The notes beneath the pieces were generated by a model. That model was given only the letters and a program-made list of their open reading frames with translations. It made no database searches and had not been told where the DNA came from. Below are positions 51,727 through 61,896 of a DNA stretch of 64,000 nucleotides, piece by piece. Location of the stretch: NCBI RefSeq assembly GCF_009720825.1, contig NZ_WNKY01000012.1, positions 1 to 64,000 of the forward strand. The letters run 5' to 3'. Position numbers and translations under genes: made by a program. Source of the stretch: Duganella radicis (lineage in GTDB: Bacteria; Pseudomonadota; Gammaproteobacteria; Burkholderiales; Burkholderiaceae_D). The first letter of the stretch is position 1; every line of letters starts with the position of its first letter.

Positions 51727-52913
51727 TTCAGCTCCTTTTCCAGTGCATTGAGCGCGCCTATCAATTTTGCGACTTCCATGCTGTTGTGTGCTGCCGACAG
51801 CGTGACGCGCAGACGCGCGGTTCCGGGCGCCACGGTGGGCGGACGGATCGCGCCAACCCACAGGCCTTGCTCGTACAACGCTGCGCCGGCGCGCATGGTT
51901 TCGGCATTATCGCCGATCAGGACAGGCTGGATCGCAGTCTTCGAGGGCAGGCGCTGCCAGCGCTGGAGGCGCAGGCCATCGTCCAATTGTGCCACCAATG
52001 CCTGCAAATGTGCGCGCCGCGTGAGGCCTTCCTCACCTTCCAGCAGGTCGAGGCTGGTCAGCAGGGCGTGCGCCAGCGCCGGCGGCGCGGCGGTGGTGAA
52101 GATGTAGGGACGGGCTTTCTGGATCAGCGTTTCGATCACCGTTTCATGCGCGGCGACGAATGCCCCGCCCACGCCGGCGGCCTTGCCGAGGGTGCCCATG
52201 TAGACCAGGTACGGCGAGCGCAGGTTGAAGTGTTCCAGTGCGCCGTGGCCGTTGGCGCCCAGCGTGCCGAAGCCGTGGGCGTCGTCCACCACCAGCCAGG
52301 CGTGGTGCTGCTCGCACAGGGCCAGCAGCCGCGGCAGCGGCGCCAAATGGCCGTCCATGCTGAACACGCTGTCGGTCACGACGACTTTGGTGGCGGCCTT
52401 GCTGGCTTTCAGCAGGGCTTCCAGCGCTTGCAGGTCGGCGTGCGGGTAGACGTGCGCCTTCACCCGGGAGAGGCGCACGCCGTCGATCAGCGAGGCGTGG
52501 TTCAGCTCTTCCGAGAAGATTTCGGCTTCCTTGTCGCCGGCGGTCAGGCCGGTGACGACGGCCAGATTCGCCATGTAACCGGTGCAGAAGCTGATCGCGC
52601 GCGGCGCTTCCAGATGAGCGCCGACGAATTGTGCCAGGCGCTCTTCCAGCATCGCATGCGCGCGCGCATGGCCGCTGATGAGGTGCGAGGCGCCGCTGCC
52701 AACGCCGTAGATGGCGGCGCCCTCTTGCAGCGCGAGCTTGATCTTGCGGTGGTTGGCCAGGCCGAGGTAGTCGTTGCTGCAAAAGGCCAGCAGTTCGCGG
52801 CCGTCCACGCTCACGCGCGGGCCGCACGGCGAATCGACGGTGCGGCGCTTGCGGATCAGCTGTTGGTCGTCCAGCGCTTGCAGCTGCTGGTTGAGTCGCT
52901 TGAGCAGTTCCAT
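51723..52913 (-). CDS. bioF: 8-amino-7-oxononanoate synthase
   Basis: 396 residues, PLP enzyme joining pimeloyl thioester and alanine. [57 protein letters not shown] and the PLP Lys in [14 protein letters not shown] are all present. Two bases after bioA. Confidence 0.96.
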   Translation of the reverse strand: MELLKRLNQQLQALDDQQLIRKRRTVDSPCGPRVSVDGRELLAFCSNDYLGLANHRKIKLALQEGAAIYGVGSGASHLISGHARAHAMLEERLAQFVGAHLEAPRAISFCTGYMANLAVVTGLTAGDKEAEIFSEELNHASLIDGVRLSRVKAHVYPHADLQALEALLKASKAATKVVVTDSVFSMDGHLAPLPRLLALCEQHHAWLVVDDAHGFGTLGANGHGALEHFNLRSPYLVYMGTLGKAAGVGGAFVAAHETVIETLIQKARPYIFTTAAPPALAHALLTSLDLLEGEEGLTRRAHLQALVAQLDDGLRLQRWQRLPSKTAIQPVLIGDNAETMRAGAALYEQGLWVGAIRPPTVAPGTARLRVTLSAAHNSMEVAKLIGALNALEKELK

Positions 52914-52915
52914 CG

Positions 52916-54256
52916 TCAGCCCGCCATCACTTTATTGAACACGGCCAGCGTGTTGGCGGCCAGGCCGTCGATCTCCTCGTCGCTGAGGATGTACGGCGGC
53001 ATCATGTAGACGGTGGCGCCGATAGGACGCATCAGCAGTTCGTGCTCGGTCGCGGTGGCGAAGAAGCGGCGCGAGAAGTCCTTCGGCGCATCGATGGCGT
53101 CGAATGCCCAGATCATGCCGCGCTGGCGGAAGTTGCGCACTTGTTCGTGCTGGGCCAGCGGTTGCAGCGCTTGCGTCAAGCGTTTGGCTTTTACGCGGTT
53201 GGCGTTCAGCACATCGTCTTGCTCGAAGATTTGCAGCGTTGCCAACGCGGCGCGGCAGGCCAGCGGATTGCCGGTGTACGAGTGCGAGTGCAGGAAGCCG
53301 CGGGTGACGTCATTGCTGTAGAAGGCCTGGTAGATTTCGTCGCGCGTCATGACCAGCGACAGCGGCAGGTAGCCACCGCTGATTCCCTTCGACAGGCACA
53401 GGAAGTCCGGCCACACGCCGGCCTGCTCGCAGGCGAAGAAGGTGCCGGTGCGGCCGCAGCCGACGGCGATTTCGTCAAGAATCAGATGGACGTTGTATTG
53501 GTCGCACAGGGCGCGCACCAGTTGCAGGTAGAGCGGATCGTGCATCGCCATGCCGGTGGCGCATTGCACCAGCGGCTCGATGATGATGGCGGCGATCTTG
53601 TCGCCGCGTTCAATGAACAGGCGTTCGACATCGGCGGCGGCGCGGCGCGCTTGCGCCTGCGCGCGCTCCTCGGCGCTGCCGTCTTCAGGCGCGAGGCGCC
53701 AGTCCGGCGACATCACGGTTTGCGAGGCGCGCAGCAGCGGGCCGTAAGCGTCCTTGAACAGCGCGACATCGGTCACGGCCAGCGCGCCGATGGTCTCGCC
53801 GTGATAGCTGCCCTTGAGGCAAACGAATTCCTGCTTGCCCTCATGGCCGTTGTTACGCCACGAGTGAAAGCTCATCTTGAGCGCGATTTCCACTGCCGAC
53901 GCGCCGTCGCTAGCGTAGAAACTATGGCCCAGCACATGGCCGGTCAACGCCGACAGCTTCTCGGACAACTCAATCACCGGCTCGTGCGTGAAGCCGGCCA
54001 GCATGGCGTGTTCCAGCGTATCCAGCTGGTCCTTCAGCGCCGCGTTGATGCGCGGGTTGGCATGGCCGAACAGATTGACCCACCACGAGCTGATCGCGTC
54101 GAGGTAGCGGCGGCCTTCATGGTCGTACAGCCATGCGCCCTTGCCCCGGCTGACCGGGATCAGAGGCACGGTTTCGTGATGCTGCATCTGGGTGCACGGA
54201 TGCCATACGCTGCGCAGGCTGCGCGCGACCCAGTCGCTTTGTTTGTTCAATTCCAA
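52916..54256 (-). CDS. bioA: Adenosylmethionine-8-amino-7-oxononanoate aminotransferase, TTG start
   Basis: 446 residues, class III PLP aminotransferase. [20 protein letters not shown] at the N-terminus, [23 protein letters not shown], and PLP Lys in [17 protein letters not shown]. Homology requires a start before RSVWHP; the only candidates are TTG codons at 54256 and 54250, the first with GGAG five bases before. Ten bases after liuC. Confidence 0.95.
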   Translation of the reverse strand: MELNKQSDWVARSLRSVWHPCTQMQHHETVPLIPVSRGKGAWLYDHEGRRYLDAISSWWVNLFGHANPRINAALKDQLDTLEHAMLAGFTHEPVIELSEKLSALTGHVLGHSFYASDGASAVEIALKMSFHSWRNNGHEGKQEFVCLKGSYHGETIGALAVTDVALFKDAYGPLLRASQTVMSPDWRLAPEDGSAEERAQAQARRAAADVERLFIERGDKIAAIIIEPLVQCATGMAMHDPLYLQLVRALCDQYNVHLILDEIAVGCGRTGTFFACEQAGVWPDFLCLSKGISGGYLPLSLVMTRDEIYQAFYSNDVTRGFLHSHSYTGNPLACRAALATLQIFEQDDVLNANRVKAKRLTQALQPLAQHEQVRNFRQRGMIWAFDAIDAPKDFSRRFFATATEHELLMRPIGATVYMMPPYILSDEEIDGLAANTLAVFNKVMAG

Positions 54257-54266
54257 AACTGCTCCA

Positions 54267-55052
54267 TTAATTCAACCAGGCGGGCTTGCGCTTCTCCAGG
54301 AAGGAAGCCACGCCTTCGCGCCCTTGGTCGGAGGCGCGGATTTGCGCGATGCGTTCGGCCGTATCGGCCAGCAGCGCATCGTTGACAGCTTGCCCGCTCG
54401 CTTCGCGCACCAGCACTTTGGCTTGCTGCACGGCGTTCGGGCTGTTGTTGACCAGCGCTTTGACGATTTCCGCGACCTTGGCGTCGAGCGCCTCGGCGGA
54501 AACCACTTCGTGCGCAAAACCGATGCGCAGCGCTTCCTGCGCGCCGAAACGTTCGGCCGTGAGGAAGTAGCGGCGCGAGGCGTTTTCGCCCATGGCCTTG
54601 ATCACGTAAGGCGAAATGGTCGCGGGGATCAGACCCAGTTTCACTTCGCTCAGGCAGAAATTGGCCTCCTCCACCGCGACGATGATGTCGCACGCGGCCA
54701 CGAGGCCCATGCCGCCGGCGTAGCAATCGCCCTGCACCTTGGCCACCACGGGCTTGGGACAGAGGTAGATGGTACGCAGCATCTCCGCCAGTTGCAGGGC
54801 GTCGGCATGGTTTTCGGCGTGCGTGTAGCCCGCCATTTTTTTCATCCAGTTCAAATCGGCGCCGGCGCAGAAGGCCGGGCCATTCGCCGCCAGCACGATG
54901 GCGCGCAGGCCGGCATCATCGCCGAGTTCACTGAAGGCCTGCTTCATTTCGGCGATGGTGGTTTCGTTGAAGGCGTTGCGCACGTCCGGGCGGTTCAGCG
55001 TGACAGTGGCGACGCGGCCTTCGCGTTCAATCGTGAGCGTGGTGTAGGTCAT
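54267..55052 (-). CDS. liuC: Methylglutaconyl-CoA hydratase (enoyl-CoA hydratase family)
   Basis: 261 residues, crotonase fold. VTLNRPDVRNAFNETTIAEM, the oxyanion loop AANGPAFCAGADLNWMKKM and GDCYAGGMGLVAACDIIVAVEEANFCLSEVKLGLIP. Position 11 bases after liuB indicates hydration of methylglutaconyl-CoA to HMG-CoA in leucine degradation. Confidence 0.93.
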   Translation of the reverse strand: MTYTTLTIEREGRVATVTLNRPDVRNAFNETTIAEMKQAFSELGDDAGLRAIVLAANGPAFCAGADLNWMKKMAGYTHAENHADALQLAEMLRTIYLCPKPVVAKVQGDCYAGGMGLVAACDIIVAVEEANFCLSEVKLGLIPATISPYVIKAMGENASRRYFLTAERFGAQEALRIGFAHEVVSAEALDAKVAEIVKALVNNSPNAVQQAKVLVREASGQAVNDALLADTAERIAQIRASDQGREGVASFLEKRKPAWLN

Positions 55053-55063
55053 CTCATCGCTCC

Positions 55064-56671
55064 TTACATGCGGAAGACGCCGAACCTGGTGTCTTCGATT
55101 TCCGCATTCAGCGCGGCGGACAGCCCCAGGCCCAGCACCATGCGCGTATCGGCGGGATCGATCACGCCGTCGTCCCACAGGCGCGCGGTGGCATAGTACG
55201 GGTGGCCCTGATGCTCGTACTGCTCCTTGATCGGCTGCTTGAACGCGGCTTCTTCTTCGGCCGACCACGCGCCGCCCTTGGCTTCAATGCCGTCGCGCTT
55301 GACGGTGGCCAGCACGGACGCGGCCTGGTCACCGCCCATCACCGAGATGCGGGCGTTAGGCCACATCCACATGAAGCGTGGCGAGAAGGCGCGGCCGCAC
55401 ATGCCATAGTTACCGGCGCCGAAGCTGCCGCCGATGATGACGGTGAACTTGGGCACCTTGGCCGTCGCGACGGCGGTCACCATCTTGGCGCCATTGCGGG
55501 CGATGCCCTCGTTTTCGTACTTGCGGCCGACCATGAAGCCGGTGATATTTTGCAGGAACACCAGCGGGATCTTGCGCTGTGCGCACAGCTCGATGAAGTG
55601 CGTGCCTTTCAGTGCGGACTCGGAGAACAGAATGCCGTTGTTGGCGATGATGCCGACCTTCATGCCGAAGATATGGGCGAAGCCGCATACCAGCGTGGTG
55701 CCGTAACGGGCCTTGAATTCATCGAACTCGCTGCCGTCGACGATGCGGGCGATCACTTCGCGCACATCGAAAGGTTTGCGGGTATCGACCGGGATCACGC
55801 CGTACAACTCTTGCGCGGCGTACTTCGGTTCCACCGCCTCGCGCAACGCGCCCTGCTGCGGCTTGGTGCGGTTCAGATTGGAGACAATGGTGCGCGCCAG
55901 CGACAGCGCGTGCAGATCGTTCTGCGCCAGATGGTCGGCCACGCCGGACAGGCGGGTGTGCACATCGCCGCCGCCCAGATCTTCCGCCGTCACCACCTCG
56001 CCGGTGGCCGCCTTCACCAGCGGCGGGCCGCCGAGGAAAATCGTGCCCTGCTCCTTGACGATGATGGATTCATCGCTCATGGCCGGCACGTAAGCGCCGC
56101 CGGCGGTGCAGGAGCCCATCACCACCGCGATTTGCGGAATGCCCTTGGCCGACAGGTTGGCCTGATTGTAGAAAATGCGGCCGAAGTGGTCGCGGTCGGG
56201 GAACACGTCATCCTGATTCGGCAGGTTGGCGCCGCCCGAATCCACCAGATAAATGCACGGCAGATTATTCTGGTCGGCGATTTCCTGCGCGCGCAAGTGC
56301 TTCTTCACCGTTATCGGGTAATAGGTGCCGCCCTTGACGGTGGCGTCGTTACAGACGATCACGCACTCCTGCCCGGCCACGCGGCCGATGCCGGTGATGA
56401 TGCCGGCGGCCGGCGCCGCATCGTCGTACATGTCGTAGGCCGCCATCTGCGACAGTTCCAGGAAAGGTGTGCCGGGATCGAGCAGCATCTGCACGCGGTC
56501 GCGCGGCAGCAGCTTGCCGCGGGCGACGTGCCTGGCCGACGCCGCCTCGCCGCCGCCGAGGGCGATTTTCGCGATCTTGTCGCGTAAATCGTCGACGACG
56601 GCCTGCATGGCGGCGGCGTTGGCCTTGAAATCCTCGCTACGAGGGTTGAGCTTGCTTTCAATCTGCGGCAT
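55064..56671 (-). CDS. liuB: Methylcrotonyl-CoA carboxylase carboxyltransferase beta subunit
   Basis: 535 residues, carboxyltransferase fold: [66 protein letters not shown] and [34 protein letters not shown]. Pairs with LiuD. First gene of the operon; the isovaleryl-CoA dehydrogenase gene liuA and a liuR regulator are not in this window. Its upstream region contains the element at 56687-56769, with the start (MPQIESK, 56671) 16 bases from it. Confidence 0.95.
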   Translation of the reverse strand: MPQIESKLNPRSEDFKANAAAMQAVVDDLRDKIAKIALGGGEAASARHVARGKLLPRDRVQMLLDPGTPFLELSQMAAYDMYDDAAPAAGIITGIGRVAGQECVIVCNDATVKGGTYYPITVKKHLRAQEIADQNNLPCIYLVDSGGANLPNQDDVFPDRDHFGRIFYNQANLSAKGIPQIAVVMGSCTAGGAYVPAMSDESIIVKEQGTIFLGGPPLVKAATGEVVTAEDLGGGDVHTRLSGVADHLAQNDLHALSLARTIVSNLNRTKPQQGALREAVEPKYAAQELYGVIPVDTRKPFDVREVIARIVDGSEFDEFKARYGTTLVCGFAHIFGMKVGIIANNGILFSESALKGTHFIELCAQRKIPLVFLQNITGFMVGRKYENEGIARNGAKMVTAVATAKVPKFTVIIGGSFGAGNYGMCGRAFSPRFMWMWPNARISVMGGDQAASVLATVKRDGIEAKGGAWSAEEEAAFKQPIKEQYEHQGHPYYATARLWDDGVIDPADTRMVLGLGLSAALNAEIEDTRFGVFRM

Positions 56672-56686
56672 TGCTTTTCCTTTCAG

Positions 56687-56769
56687 AGGGTCAGCTCTGT
56701 CATTTGGACATTGTGGAACTAAACTGATGCAAATTAGTTCCCGAATGTCCAAATGACAGAGCTGACCCT
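56687..56769. repeat. 26-bp perfect inverted repeat with nested 8-bp inverted repeat
   Basis: Arms 56687-56712 and 56744-56769 are perfect inverted copies (first bases AGGGTCAGCTCTGTCATT). Inside, GGAACTAA (56715-56722) and TTAGTTCC (56734-56741) form a second stem. The element lies between the YchJ-like gene end and the liuB start, upstream of the leucine/biotin operon. Its AT-rich core is unlike the neighbourhood. Confidence 0.85.
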
Positions 56770-56780
56770 GAATTTAATCT

Positions 56781-57218
56781 TTATTCTGGAAAACTACCGT
56801 CAACGTAAAACCAGCGCAGGTCTCCTCCTTCCGCCGGTTCGCGTACAAAATTGCTAATCTCGTGCAGGCGCTGGGCCCGGCCATTGATCTTGAACCGGGC
56901 CACAAACTCCACCGTATCTTTGGTCAGATCGGCATCTTCTGCTTTACGTTGACGTAAACGTAAAGCAGATTTTACCTCAAGTCCCAGCCATTGCACCTTT
57001 TCCTCGTCGCTCATGATGGGCTCGCTCGGGCGGGTGCTGGCGTGCCAGGTGGCCAGCAGGTAGGGCTCGTTGCGCTGGCCGTAGGCGGTATAGCGCGAGC
57101 GCATCAGCGCCTCGGCGGTCGGCGCGATGGCGGTGCCGGCGATATACGGGCCGCAGCAGGTGGCAAGCGCGGGGCCGCCGCAGGGGCAGCCGGCGGGCGC
57201 GGTGGACTTCTTGGACAT
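56781..57218 (-). CDS. ychJ: YchJ-like UPF0225 protein with SEC-C zinc motif
   Basis: 145 residues. The N-terminal CPCGGPALATCCGPY is a SEC-C-type metal site, followed by the UPF0225 body (AEALMRSRYTAYGQRNEPYLLATWH, VEFVARFKINGRAQRLHEISNFVRE, WFYVDGSF). No second SEC-C motif at the C-terminus, unlike some relatives. Start at MSKKST (57218); a weaker TTG start lies 16 codons upstream. Role unknown. It is codirectional with liuB but separated by the repeat. Confidence 0.9.
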   Translation of the reverse strand: MSKKSTAPAGCPCGGPALATCCGPYIAGTAIAPTAEALMRSRYTAYGQRNEPYLLATWHASTRPSEPIMSDEEKVQWLGLEVKSALRLRQRKAEDADLTKDTVEFVARFKINGRAQRLHEISNFVREPAEGGDLRWFYVDGSFPE

Positions 57219-57318
57219 GATCGGAACAGTCTGGGCAGATGGTGCAAACCCCGCATTATCCGCCAAATACGGGCATTTCGCCGCCCTTGGATTACACTAG
57301 AGGCGTGAGGAGAAATGA

Positions 57319-58059
57319 ATGAGCCAGACCAGTTTTGAATTCAAGGCGGATGCCAACGACAGTTCGCCGTTGTACATGCAAATTGCCCGCAAATTAAGCG
57401 ACGATGTGCTGAATGGCCGCTACCAGGTCGATCAGGCGCTGCCATCCGAGCGGACCTTGTCGGAGTTGCTGAACGTGTCGCGGGTCACCGCGCGCAAGGC
57501 GATCGACCAGCTGGTGGACCAGGGGCTGGTGGTGCGCCGTCGCGGATCGGGCAACTATATTGCGCCGCGCATCGAGCAGCCGCTGTCCAACCTCACCAGT
57601 TTTTCGGAACAATTGCAACAGCGCGGCCACATTCCCGGTTCGCGCTGGCTCAAGCGCGCCATCGTCACGCCGACGCCGGAGGAACAGCTGAGCCTGGGCC
57701 TGTCGCCGTATTCCAAGGTGGCGCGGCTGGAGCGCCTGCGCCTGGCCGACGATGTGGTGATGGCCTACGAGGTGTCGGTGCTGCCGCAGACCGTGCTGAA
57801 CGACCCGAACGCGGTCGGCAATTCGCTGTACCAGTATCTGGAAAGCATCAACAGGGCGCCGGTGCGGGCCTTGCAGCACATCCGCGCCATGAATGCCTCG
57901 GCCGAGCTGGCCAAGCAGCTGGGCGTGCCGGAGGGGCAGGCGGTGCTGTACATCACCCGTATCGCCTATCTGGAATCGGGCGAGGCGATGGAGTTGACGC
58001 ACTCGTATTGCCATAGCGATCACTATGATTTCGTCGCGGAGATGCGCCGCGCAAACTGA
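57319..58059 (+). CDS. GntR/HutC-family regulator (UTRA domain), NagR-like
   Basis: 246 residues. Winged helix (PLYMQIARKLSDDVLNGRYQVDQALPSERTLSELLNVSRVTARKAIDQL) and a UTRA effector domain (LTSFSEQLQQRGHIPGSRW ... AVLYITRIAYLESGEAMELTHSYC). HutC/NagR-type members sense amino-sugar phosphates. Three bases before murQ, so it probably controls the muropeptide operon, with MurNAc- or GlcNAc-6-phosphate as effector (inference). Ribosome site GAGGAG. Confidence 0.93.
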   Translation: MSQTSFEFKADANDSSPLYMQIARKLSDDVLNGRYQVDQALPSERTLSELLNVSRVTARKAIDQLVDQGLVVRRRGSGNYIAPRIEQPLSNLTSFSEQLQQRGHIPGSRWLKRAIVTPTPEEQLSLGLSPYSKVARLERLRLADDVVMAYEVSVLPQTVLNDPNAVGNSLYQYLESINRAPVRALQHIRAMNASAELAKQLGVPEGQAVLYITRIAYLESGEAMELTHSYCHSDHYDFVAEMRRAN

Positions 58060-58062
58060 ACC

Positions 58063-58944
58063 ATGCTGAAAACCGAGACGCCGAGCACGCAGCATACGGA
58101 TCTGGACCTCTACCCGGTAGAGGACTTGGTCGATGCCTTGCTCGACGATCAGGCCCTGGCGGTGCACGCCGTGAAGGCGGCCTCGGCCAGCATCAGCGCG
58201 GCGGTGGCGGCCATGGCGCCGCGCATCGCGGCCGGCGGGCGCTTGATTTACGTGGGCGCCGGCACCTCGGGCCGGCTGGGCATCCTGGACAGCGCCGAGC
58301 TGTTTCCGACCTTTTCATGGCCGCATGAGCGGGCGGTGGCCTTGCTGGCCGGCGGCCTGGGGGCGATGTTCGAGGCGGTCGAGGGCGCGGAGGATGACCT
58401 CAGCCGGGGCGCCGCCGATCTGCGGCTGCTCTATCCCGCCTACAACGATGTGATCCTGTTGGTGGCCGCGTCCGGCACCACGCCTTACGTGCTGGGCGCG
58501 ATGCAGTCGGCGCGGACGGTGGGATCGCTGACCGTGGGCATCGCCAACAACGCCGGCACGCCCTTGCTGGCCGGCTGCGATGTCGGCGTCTGCCTCGACA
58601 CCGGCGCGGAAATCATCTCCGGCAGCACGCGGCTGAAAGCCGGCACCGCGCAGAAAATCGTGCTGAATACGCTGTCGAGCGCGTTAATGGTGCGGCTGCA
58701 CAAAGTCTACGGCAACCTGATGGTCGACCTGCAAGCCACCAACGCCAAACTGACCGAACGCACCATCCGCCTGACCATGCACGCCACCGGCGTGGACGCC
58801 GCCGCCGCGCGCGCCGCGCTGGAACAATGCCAATACCAGGTCAAAGTCGCCATCATCATGCTGCTCAAACAACAGACAGCCGACCAGGCCCAGTCCCTGC
58901 TCGACCAAACCAACGGCAACGTCCGCGCCGCCCTCTCCGCATGA
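58063..58944 (+). CDS. murQ: N-acetylmuramic acid 6-phosphate etherase
   Basis: 293 residues, SIS fold. AAGGRLIYVGAGTSGRLGILDSAELFPTFSWP, the catalytic Glu in AVEGAEDD, LVAASGTTPYVLGAMQSAR, and a C-terminal ubiquitin-associated-like helix bundle. Cleaves MurNAc-6-P to GlcNAc-6-P and lactate. No ribosome site; coupled to gntR. Its stop overlaps ampG (ATGA). Confidence 0.96.
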   Translation: MLKTETPSTQHTDLDLYPVEDLVDALLDDQALAVHAVKAASASISAAVAAMAPRIAAGGRLIYVGAGTSGRLGILDSAELFPTFSWPHERAVALLAGGLGAMFEAVEGAEDDLSRGAADLRLLYPAYNDVILLVAASGTTPYVLGAMQSARTVGSLTVGIANNAGTPLLAGCDVGVCLDTGAEIISGSTRLKAGTAQKIVLNTLSSALMVRLHKVYGNLMVDLQATNAKLTERTIRLTMHATGVDAAAARAALEQCQYQVKVAIIMLLKQQTADQAQSLLDQTNGNVRAALSA

Positions 58945-60200
58945 GGCAGCGCAGTGCGTGGGCTTGGGTGCCAAGTGTGTCGTTCGGGCAGGGGGTGCCG
59001 TATGTGGCGGTGATGATGCTGTCGACCGTGATGTACAAGAATCTCGGCATCTCCAACGCCGATCTGGCGTTTTATACGGCGTGGCTGTATTTGCCCTGGG
59101 TGGTGAAGCCGCTGTGGTCGCCCATTGTGGAGATGTTGGGCACCAAGCGGCGCTGGACGGTGTTGATGCAGCTGGTCGGCGGCGCCGGCCTGGCGGCGGT
59201 CGCGCTGACTTTGCACGCGCCGGATTTCTTCCGCTGGACGCTGGTGATTTTCTGGCTGATGGCGTTCAGCTCGGCCACCCACGATATCGCTTCCGATGGT
59301 TTTTACATGCTCGGCCTGCCGACCCAGCATCAGCAGGCGGCATTTGTCGGCGTGCGCAGCGCGTTTTACAAGCTGGCGATGATCGGCGGCCAAGGCGGCC
59401 TGGTCTACATCGCCGGCGAGCTGATCAAGTCGTCCGGCGATCCGGCGCATGCGTGGTCGGTGGTATTCGCGTTGATGGCGGTGTTGTATTTTACCCTGTG
59501 CGCCTGGCACCAGTTCGTGCTGCCGCGCCCCGATGCGGACCGCAGCCATGCCAGCGGCGGCGCGCTGTGGCGCGATGTTGTCCACACGTTCCGCAGTTTT
59601 TTCCAGAAGCCGGCCATCCTCACCACGCTCGGCTTTTTGCTGCTGTATCGCCTCGGCGAGGCGCAGTTGCTGAAAATGGCCGCGCCCTTCCTGCTCGATC
59701 CGCGCGACAAGGGCGGTCTGGGCCTCAGCACCTCGGATTTCGGACTGGTGTACGGCACCATCGGCGTCTGCGCGCTGGTGATCGGCGGCCTGGCCGGCGG
59801 CGTGACGGTGTCGCGCTTCGGCCTCAAGCGCGCGCTGTTGCCGATGGTGTTCATCATGCACGTACCGGATCTGGTGTTTGTTTATCTGGCGACGGCGCTG
59901 CCGGATAATCTGGCGCTGGTGTCGGTCTGCCTGGCGGTCGAGCAGTTCGGCTACGGCTTCGGCTTTGCCGCCTTCCTGCTGTACATGGTGATGGTGGCCG
60001 ACGGCGAGCATAAAACCGCCCACTACGCCATCTGCACCGGCTTCATGGCCCTCGGCATGATGTTGCCGGGCATGGTCAGCGGCTGGATACAGCAGCAATT
60101 GGGTTATCAGAATTTCTTCATCTGGGCTTGCATTTCCACCCTGCCCGCGTTTGCCATGGCCGCGCTGGTGCGCATTCCGGTCGAATTCGGCCGGAAATAG
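58941..60200 (+). CDS. ampG: AmpG-like muropeptide permease (MFS)
   Basis: 419 residues with twelve hydrophobic helices. AmpG-type motifs: WLYLPWVVKPLWSPIVEMLGTKRRW, AFSSATHDIASDGFYM, GLSTSDFGLVYGTIG and YMVMVADGEHKTAHYAICTGFMALGMMLPGMVSG. Imports GlcNAc-anhydroMurNAc peptides from the periplasm. The start, MRQRSAW at 58941, overlaps the murQ stop. Confidence 0.92.
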   Translation: MRQRSAWAWVPSVSFGQGVPYVAVMMLSTVMYKNLGISNADLAFYTAWLYLPWVVKPLWSPIVEMLGTKRRWTVLMQLVGGAGLAAVALTLHAPDFFRWTLVIFWLMAFSSATHDIASDGFYMLGLPTQHQQAAFVGVRSAFYKLAMIGGQGGLVYIAGELIKSSGDPAHAWSVVFALMAVLYFTLCAWHQFVLPRPDADRSHASGGALWRDVVHTFRSFFQKPAILTTLGFLLLYRLGEAQLLKMAAPFLLDPRDKGGLGLSTSDFGLVYGTIGVCALVIGGLAGGVTVSRFGLKRALLPMVFIMHVPDLVFVYLATALPDNLALVSVCLAVEQFGYGFGFAAFLLYMVMVADGEHKTAHYAICTGFMALGMMLPGMVSGWIQQQLGYQNFFIWACISTLPAFAMAALVRIPVEFGRK

Positions 60201-60238
60201 CTATTACAATACGATCTCGACTGATTCGGAGAGTGGTT

Positions 60239-61894
60239 TTGGTTTTTAATGCGAAGAAGCGGCTGACCTTGTCGGCCGGCGTGGCGGCAGGCATCGCGGC
60301 CTTGCTTGAGGGATGTTCCAGCACGCCGATGGCGCCCATGCCGGAAGCCGGGACCACGCCGGGCAGTCCGGCCGCGCCTGCGGGCACGCCATCCGTGCCG
60401 CCGGTGGTCAACGCCAGTATGCCGCCGCCGGCGCCGCGCGAGTTCCGCGCCGCCTGGGTGTCCACCGTGGCCAATATCGACTGGCCCAGCCGCGGCAACC
60501 TGAGCACCGGCAAGCAGCAGGCCGAGGCTCTCGCCATTCTCGACCGCGCCAAGGCGCTGAACCTGAACGCCATCGTGCTGCAAGTGCGTCCGAGCGCCGA
60601 CGCGATTTATCCGTCCGAGCTGGAGCCGTGGTCGGAATTCCTCACCGGCCAGCAGGGCCGCGCGCCGGCGCAGCCGTGGGACCCGTTGCAGTTCTGGATC
60701 GAGCAGGCGCACGCGCGCGGACTGGAACTGCACGCGTGGTTCAATCCCTACCGTGCGCGTCATGCCACCGCCAAATCGCCATTGGCGGCCGGCCACATCG
60801 GCCGCAAGCAGCCGGACGTGGTCAAGCCGTATGGCCGCTACCTGTGGATGGACCCTGGCGAAGCCGCCGCCTCGCAGCATACGCTGGATGTGGTGCTGGA
60901 CGTGGTGCGCCGCTACGATATCGACGGCGTCCACATTGACGATTACTTCTATCCCTATCCGATCGATACGCCGAACGCGGCCGGGCCGGAAGGTGTGGCG
61001 CTGGACGGCGGCGTGGGCGCCAAACAGGAGCTGGAGTTTCCGGACCAGTCGTCGTGGCAGCGCTACCTGCTGGGCGGCGGCACGCTGGACCGCGCCCACT
61101 GGCGCCGCCAGAACGTCAATTCGCTGATCGAAGCCATGTACCTCGGCATCCGCAAGGAAAAGTCGTGGGTACGCTTTGGCATCAGCCCATTCGGCATCGG
61201 CCGCCCGGATCGGCGCCCGGCCGGCATCATCGGCTTCAGCCAGTACGACAAGCTGTATGCGGACGCGGAACTGTGGCTGGCCAATGGCTGGCTCGATTAC
61301 CTCGCGCCGCAGCTGTATTGGCCGGTGTCGCAGGCGCCGCAGGCGTTCGATGTGCTGCTCGATTACTGGCTGGCGCAGAACACCCGCGCGCGCCATGTGT
61401 GGCCAGGCCTGTACACCAGCCGCATCGACAACAGCGCCAAGGCCTTCGCGCCGGAGGAAATCGTCAAGCAGATCGGCGTCACGCGCAGCCGCAACGGCGT
61501 GCGCGGCCACCTGCACTTCTCGATCGCGCCGTTGATGGAGAACCGCAAGGGCATCACCGATCAACTGAAATCGCAGGCTTATCAAACCGCCGCGCTGACG
61601 CCGGCCACGCCGTGGCTGGGCTCCGAAGCGCCGGCCGCGCCGCAGGCCGCCGCGCGCCGCGAGAGCAATGGCGTGGCCTTGAAGTTGTCCGCCAGCGTGG
61701 GCAAGCCGGTGGCGCACTACGCCATCTGGTCGCGCTACGGCGGCGAGTGGCGCTTTGCGGTGGCGCCGGCATCGCGTCCGGTGCTGCTGCTGGCCGATGA
61801 CGCGGCGGGTGGCGTGGCGCAATCGGTGGTGGTCAGCGCGGTCGACCGCCTTGGCAATGAGAGTGAACGTATCAACGTTTATACACGGAGCTGA
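60239..61894 (+). CDS. GH10-like (PF02638/DUF187) glycosidase lipoprotein, TTG start
   Basis: 551 residues. The TTG at 60239 has GGAG seven bases upstream and opens a lipoprotein signal (VFNAKKRLTLSAGVAAGIAALLEGC). After a Pro-rich linker the glycosyl-hydrolase-like domain begins at EFRAAWVSTVANIDWPSRG and carries LNAIVLQVRPSADAIYPSE, GLELHAWFNPYRA, DIDGVHIDDYFYPYP and the FGISPFGIGRP strand. Members of this family resemble peptidoglycan-cleaving DigH. Outer-membrane anchored; should feed anhydro-muropeptides to AmpG (inference). Confidence 0.9.
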   Translation: MVFNAKKRLTLSAGVAAGIAALLEGCSSTPMAPMPEAGTTPGSPAAPAGTPSVPPVVNASMPPPAPREFRAAWVSTVANIDWPSRGNLSTGKQQAEALAILDRAKALNLNAIVLQVRPSADAIYPSELEPWSEFLTGQQGRAPAQPWDPLQFWIEQAHARGLELHAWFNPYRARHATAKSPLAAGHIGRKQPDVVKPYGRYLWMDPGEAAASQHTLDVVLDVVRRYDIDGVHIDDYFYPYPIDTPNAAGPEGVALDGGVGAKQELEFPDQSSWQRYLLGGGTLDRAHWRRQNVNSLIEAMYLGIRKEKSWVRFGISPFGIGRPDRRPAGIIGFSQYDKLYADAELWLANGWLDYLAPQLYWPVSQAPQAFDVLLDYWLAQNTRARHVWPGLYTSRIDNSAKAFAPEEIVKQIGVTRSRNGVRGHLHFSIAPLMENRKGITDQLKSQAYQTAALTPATPWLGSEAPAAPQAAARRESNGVALKLSASVGKPVAHYAIWSRYGGEWRFAVAPASRPVLLLADDAAGGVAQSVVVSAVDRLGNESERINVYTRS

Positions 61895-61896
61895 TG

